From Acidobacteriota bacterium (lineage in GTDB: Bacteria > Acidobacteriota > UBA6911 > JACQSX01), in NCBI GenBank assembly GCA_016199665.1, contig JACQGG010000066.1:1-17325 (forward strand): DNA of 17,325 nucleotides. Direction: 5' to 3'. A program made the position numbers and the translations under genes. Below the pieces are notes generated by a model. It saw only the letters and a program-made list of their open reading frames with translations, was not told where the DNA came from and did no database searches. Each line of letters begins with the position of its first letter. Position 1 is the stretch's first letter. Positions 15,143 through 17,325 of the stretch are shown in pieces.

Positions 15143-16196
15143 GTTCAGCGTTTTGCTTGCGGGCAGCCTGCTGCTCTTCTCCTGCGCCAAGATTGCCGAT
15201 CCACGGCCGCCCAACTTGACTCCCCCCTCCAGCATTCAGGACCTGCATCTGGAGCAGCAGGAAAACCGCATCATTCTCGACTTTTCCATGCCGACGGCCT
15301 ACGTGGATGGCCAGCCTCTGGATTTGTTCAATGTTGCCATCTATCGGCTCACTCTGCCGCGCGCCGATCAGCCGCCCCCGCTCCTGTCTGCGCAGATGGA
15401 ACAGTCGGGCCAGATCGTTCAGAGGCTCGGGCCTGACGACCTGCAAAAAATCGTGAGGAACGGCCGGTATCGTTTTGAAGATGTGGTGGCTTTTCCAGAC
15501 CGCAACTTCATCTTCCAGCGCAGTTTTTCCTATTCGCTGCGGTTCTATAGCCCGCGCAAGGTTGCCTCGTCGTTTTCCAACCTGGCGTTCATTTCTCCGG
15601 TCGCCCCGGCTCTCGCGCCGCAGCTACACCCGGCGCGGGCCATAGAACAGGCTGTGGCGCTGGATTGGGATGCGCCGCGCCAAAATATGGACGGCTCGGC
15701 GCCGCCGCGGCTTGTGGGTTATCGGATATTTCGCGGCGCCACCGGCAGGACTCTGGACAGGATCGCCGACATCGAAGGCGACGTGCGCCATTACGCCGAC
15801 GCTGCAGTGACCCCGGACATGACGTATTATTATGCAGTCCAGGCGCGTTCGACTGAGGAGCCTTCCGCATTCGGCCCCATGTCCGCCGTGATAGCCGTCA
15901 GCACGGTGGATGTTTTTCCCCCGGCCGTGCCTGGCGGGATTGGGGCGACGGTCGCCGGGTCCCGAGTGGAACTGGTATGGGAACCGAACTCGGAAATCGA
16001 TTTGCAGGGTTACAATGTCTACCGGAGTGGCGCCCTGGACGGGGGATTCCAGAAAGTGAATGCCGCGCTCTTGTCGGTCAATGGTTTGTCGGATGCACCG
16101 CCCTCCCGGGGCCTGTTTTATTATCGGGTAAGCGCCGTAGACAGCAAAGGGAACGAGAGCGCCCCGTCTGAGGCGCTGCGCGTTGACTTTCAATGA
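15105..16196 (+). CDS. Putative lipoprotein with fibronectin type III domains
   Basis: The protein has about 363 residues from TTG 15105. A hydrophobic segment ends in LLLFSC, so Cys27 is a possible lipidation site (not a perfect lipobox, because Phe and Ser precede it), suggesting a membrane-anchored periplasmic or surface protein. A beta-rich N-terminal region (about 41-165) is followed by two FN3-like domains (about 171-266 and 271-362), each with the typical L-x-W, YR[IV][FY]R and YYY-x-V-x-A elements. FN3 modules mediate binding; no enzyme domain is present. The start is uncertain. No ATG follows hslU; TTG 15105 overlaps the end of hslU by 38 bp and keeps a basic n-region, while ATG 15021 would overlap more and TTG 15153 would leave a very short signal. 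Same strand as hslVU, so probably co-transcribed. Confidence 0.75.
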   Translation: MSGTRTFPGISCKFSVLLAGSLLLFSCAKIADPRPPNLTPPSSIQDLHLEQQENRIILDFSMPTAYVDGQPLDLFNVAIYRLTLPRADQPPPLLSAQMEQSGQIVQRLGPDDLQKIVRNGRYRFEDVVAFPDRNFIFQRSFSYSLRFYSPRKVASSFSNLAFISPVAPALAPQLHPARAIEQAVALDWDAPRQNMDGSAPPRLVGYRIFRGATGRTLDRIADIEGDVRHYADAAVTPDMTYYYAVQARSTEEPSAFGPMSAVIAVSTVDVFPPAVPGGIGATVAGSRVELVWEPNSEIDLQGYNVYRSGALDGGFQKVNAALLSVNGLSDAPPSRGLFYYRVSAVDSKGNESAPSEALRVDFQ

Positions 16197-16217
16197 GAGG
16201 CATTTCAACACCTCGCC

Positions 16218-16225
16218 AAAGGAGG
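16218..16225 (+). promoter_or_regulatory. Consensus ribosome-binding site of the transaldolase gene
   Basis: AAAGGAGG contains a full AAGGAGG anti-SD match, seven bases before ATG 16233. It is the best ribosome-binding site in the window and fixes the start. Confidence 0.85.
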
Positions 16226-16232
16226 AAGTCGC

Positions 16233-16907
16233 ATGAAATTCTTCTTGGATACCGCAAATCTTGACGAAATTCGGGAAGCAGCCTCGTGGGGAATTCTCGA
16301 TGGCGTTACGACCAACCCGTCACTGGTCCAGAAAGAAGGCAAGACATTTCAATGGCTGATCGAAGAGATCTGCAGGATGGTCAATGGGCCGGTCAGCGCG
16401 GAGGTTGTCAGCACCGATACCGCGGGGATGATTCAGGAGGGGCAGGATCTGGCGCACATCCACCCTCACGTTACCGTCAAGATCCCGTTTATCAAAGCCG
16501 GAATTCCCGCGGTCAGGCGGCTCTCGGAAAAGGGGATTCCTGTCAATGTCACCTTGATCTTTTCTCCGCTGCAAGCGTTGATGGCTGCCAAGGTAGGCGC
16601 GAGCTTTGTCAGCCCGTTCGTGGGCAGGCTGGATGATATTGCGCATGATGGCATGGCTCTGGTCGGCCAAATCGTGGAAATATTCGGCAACTATGACTTC
16701 AACACGGAAGTGTTGGTGGCTTCGTGTCGGAATCCGCTGCACATCTTGGAAGCAGCGCGAATGGGGGCCGGCGTCGCGACCATGCCTTTCAAGGTCCTGG
16801 AGCAGATGATTCACCATCCGCTGACGGATCTCGGCCTGAAGAAGTTCCTGGAAGATTGGGAAAAGATCCCTAAAGAGCTGCGCACCGCGTCGGCCGTCAA
16901 AGTGTAG
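16233..16907 (+). CDS. Transaldolase / fructose-6-phosphate aldolase (TalC/FSA type)
   Basis: The protein has 224 residues, the size of the short transaldolase subfamily that includes fructose-6-phosphate aldolase. It begins MKFFLDTAN and carries DGVTTNPS (23-30), the Schiff-base lysine in TVKIPF (Lys83), NVTLIFS (105-111) and SPFVGRLDD (127-135). These enzymes use a lysine imine to transfer or cleave three-carbon dihydroxyacetone units between sugar phosphates, in the non-oxidative pentose phosphate pathway or a related route, in the cytoplasm. True transaldolase and aldolase activity in this subfamily cannot be separated by eye. The start is certain from the ribosome-binding site. The gene lies 36 bp after the lipoprotein gene, and 62 bp before the carboxylase gene without a terminator, so it may belong to a longer plus-strand unit beginning at hslV. 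Confidence 0.95.
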   Translation: MKFFLDTANLDEIREAASWGILDGVTTNPSLVQKEGKTFQWLIEEICRMVNGPVSAEVVSTDTAGMIQEGQDLAHIHPHVTVKIPFIKAGIPAVRRLSEKGIPVNVTLIFSPLQALMAAKVGASFVSPFVGRLDDIAHDGMALVGQIVEIFGNYDFNTEVLVASCRNPLHILEAARMGAGVATMPFKVLEQMIHHPLTDLGLKKFLEDWEKIPKELRTASAVKV

Positions 16908-16969
16908 AGTGCAACTTCAGAAAGTCGTTCGAATTTAGCCGGCAGGCAGGTACACTTCATCCTTAACTT

Positions 16970-17325
<356 letters not shown>

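Overview
The window is a gene-dense, moderately GC-rich bacterial chromosomal segment. It has 12 protein genes plus one cut at the right edge, and no intergenic gap over about 250 bp. Several things together suggest a Gram-negative member of the Acidobacteriota or a close relative: lipoprotein-type and Sec signal peptides, a long SpoIVB-type S55 protein, zinc-ribbon/RDD membrane proteins, UPF0182, Asp-box propeller proteins, and hslVU followed by an FN3 lipoprotein, a transaldolase and an acyl-CoA carboxyltransferase. This taxonomic call is an inference from gene content and has not been tested against a database. I see no rRNA, tRNA, CRISPR array, insertion sequence, phage gene or integration site.

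Left part (1-2672, plus strand): a secreted protein made of about 13 Asp-box (BNR) propeller blades, then a small single-pass membrane protein of unknown function. Next (2669-8344, minus strand): a UPF0182 membrane protein, which converges on the previous gene with overlapping stop codons, and a tight three-gene cluster transcribed in the order zinc-ribbon/RDD protein, dppB-type permease, dppC-type permease. These three genes touch or overlap by 1-4 bases. The window holds no ATPase or substrate-binding gene for this transporter. A short divergent plus-strand gene (8364-8693) encodes a 109-residue membrane-anchored protein of unknown function.

Middle part (8935-13029, minus strand): an S55 (SpoIVB-like) protease-domain protein, followed 90 bp later by a secreted propeller protein with beta-sandwich C-terminal domains. 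They share a strand and are probably transcribed from one promoter.

Right part (13182 to the end, plus strand): hslV and hslU (ATP-dependent protease, ATGA overlap), an FN3 lipoprotein whose reading frame overlaps the end of hslU, a fructose-6-phosphate-aldolase-like transaldolase with an excellent ribosome-binding site, and the start of a biotin-dependent acyl-CoA carboxylase beta subunit. The 152-bp gap between the S55 gene and hslV contains two back-to-back extended -10 promoters, the clearest regulatory signals in the window.

Most of the window is recognisable conserved bacterial biology. I find no convincing complete new system. The parts most worth following up are the motif order of the S55 protein and its linkage to the propeller gene, the coupling of a zinc-ribbon/RDD protein to an orphan dppBC pair, the regular 13-blade Asp-box protein, and the uncharacterised small membrane proteins.
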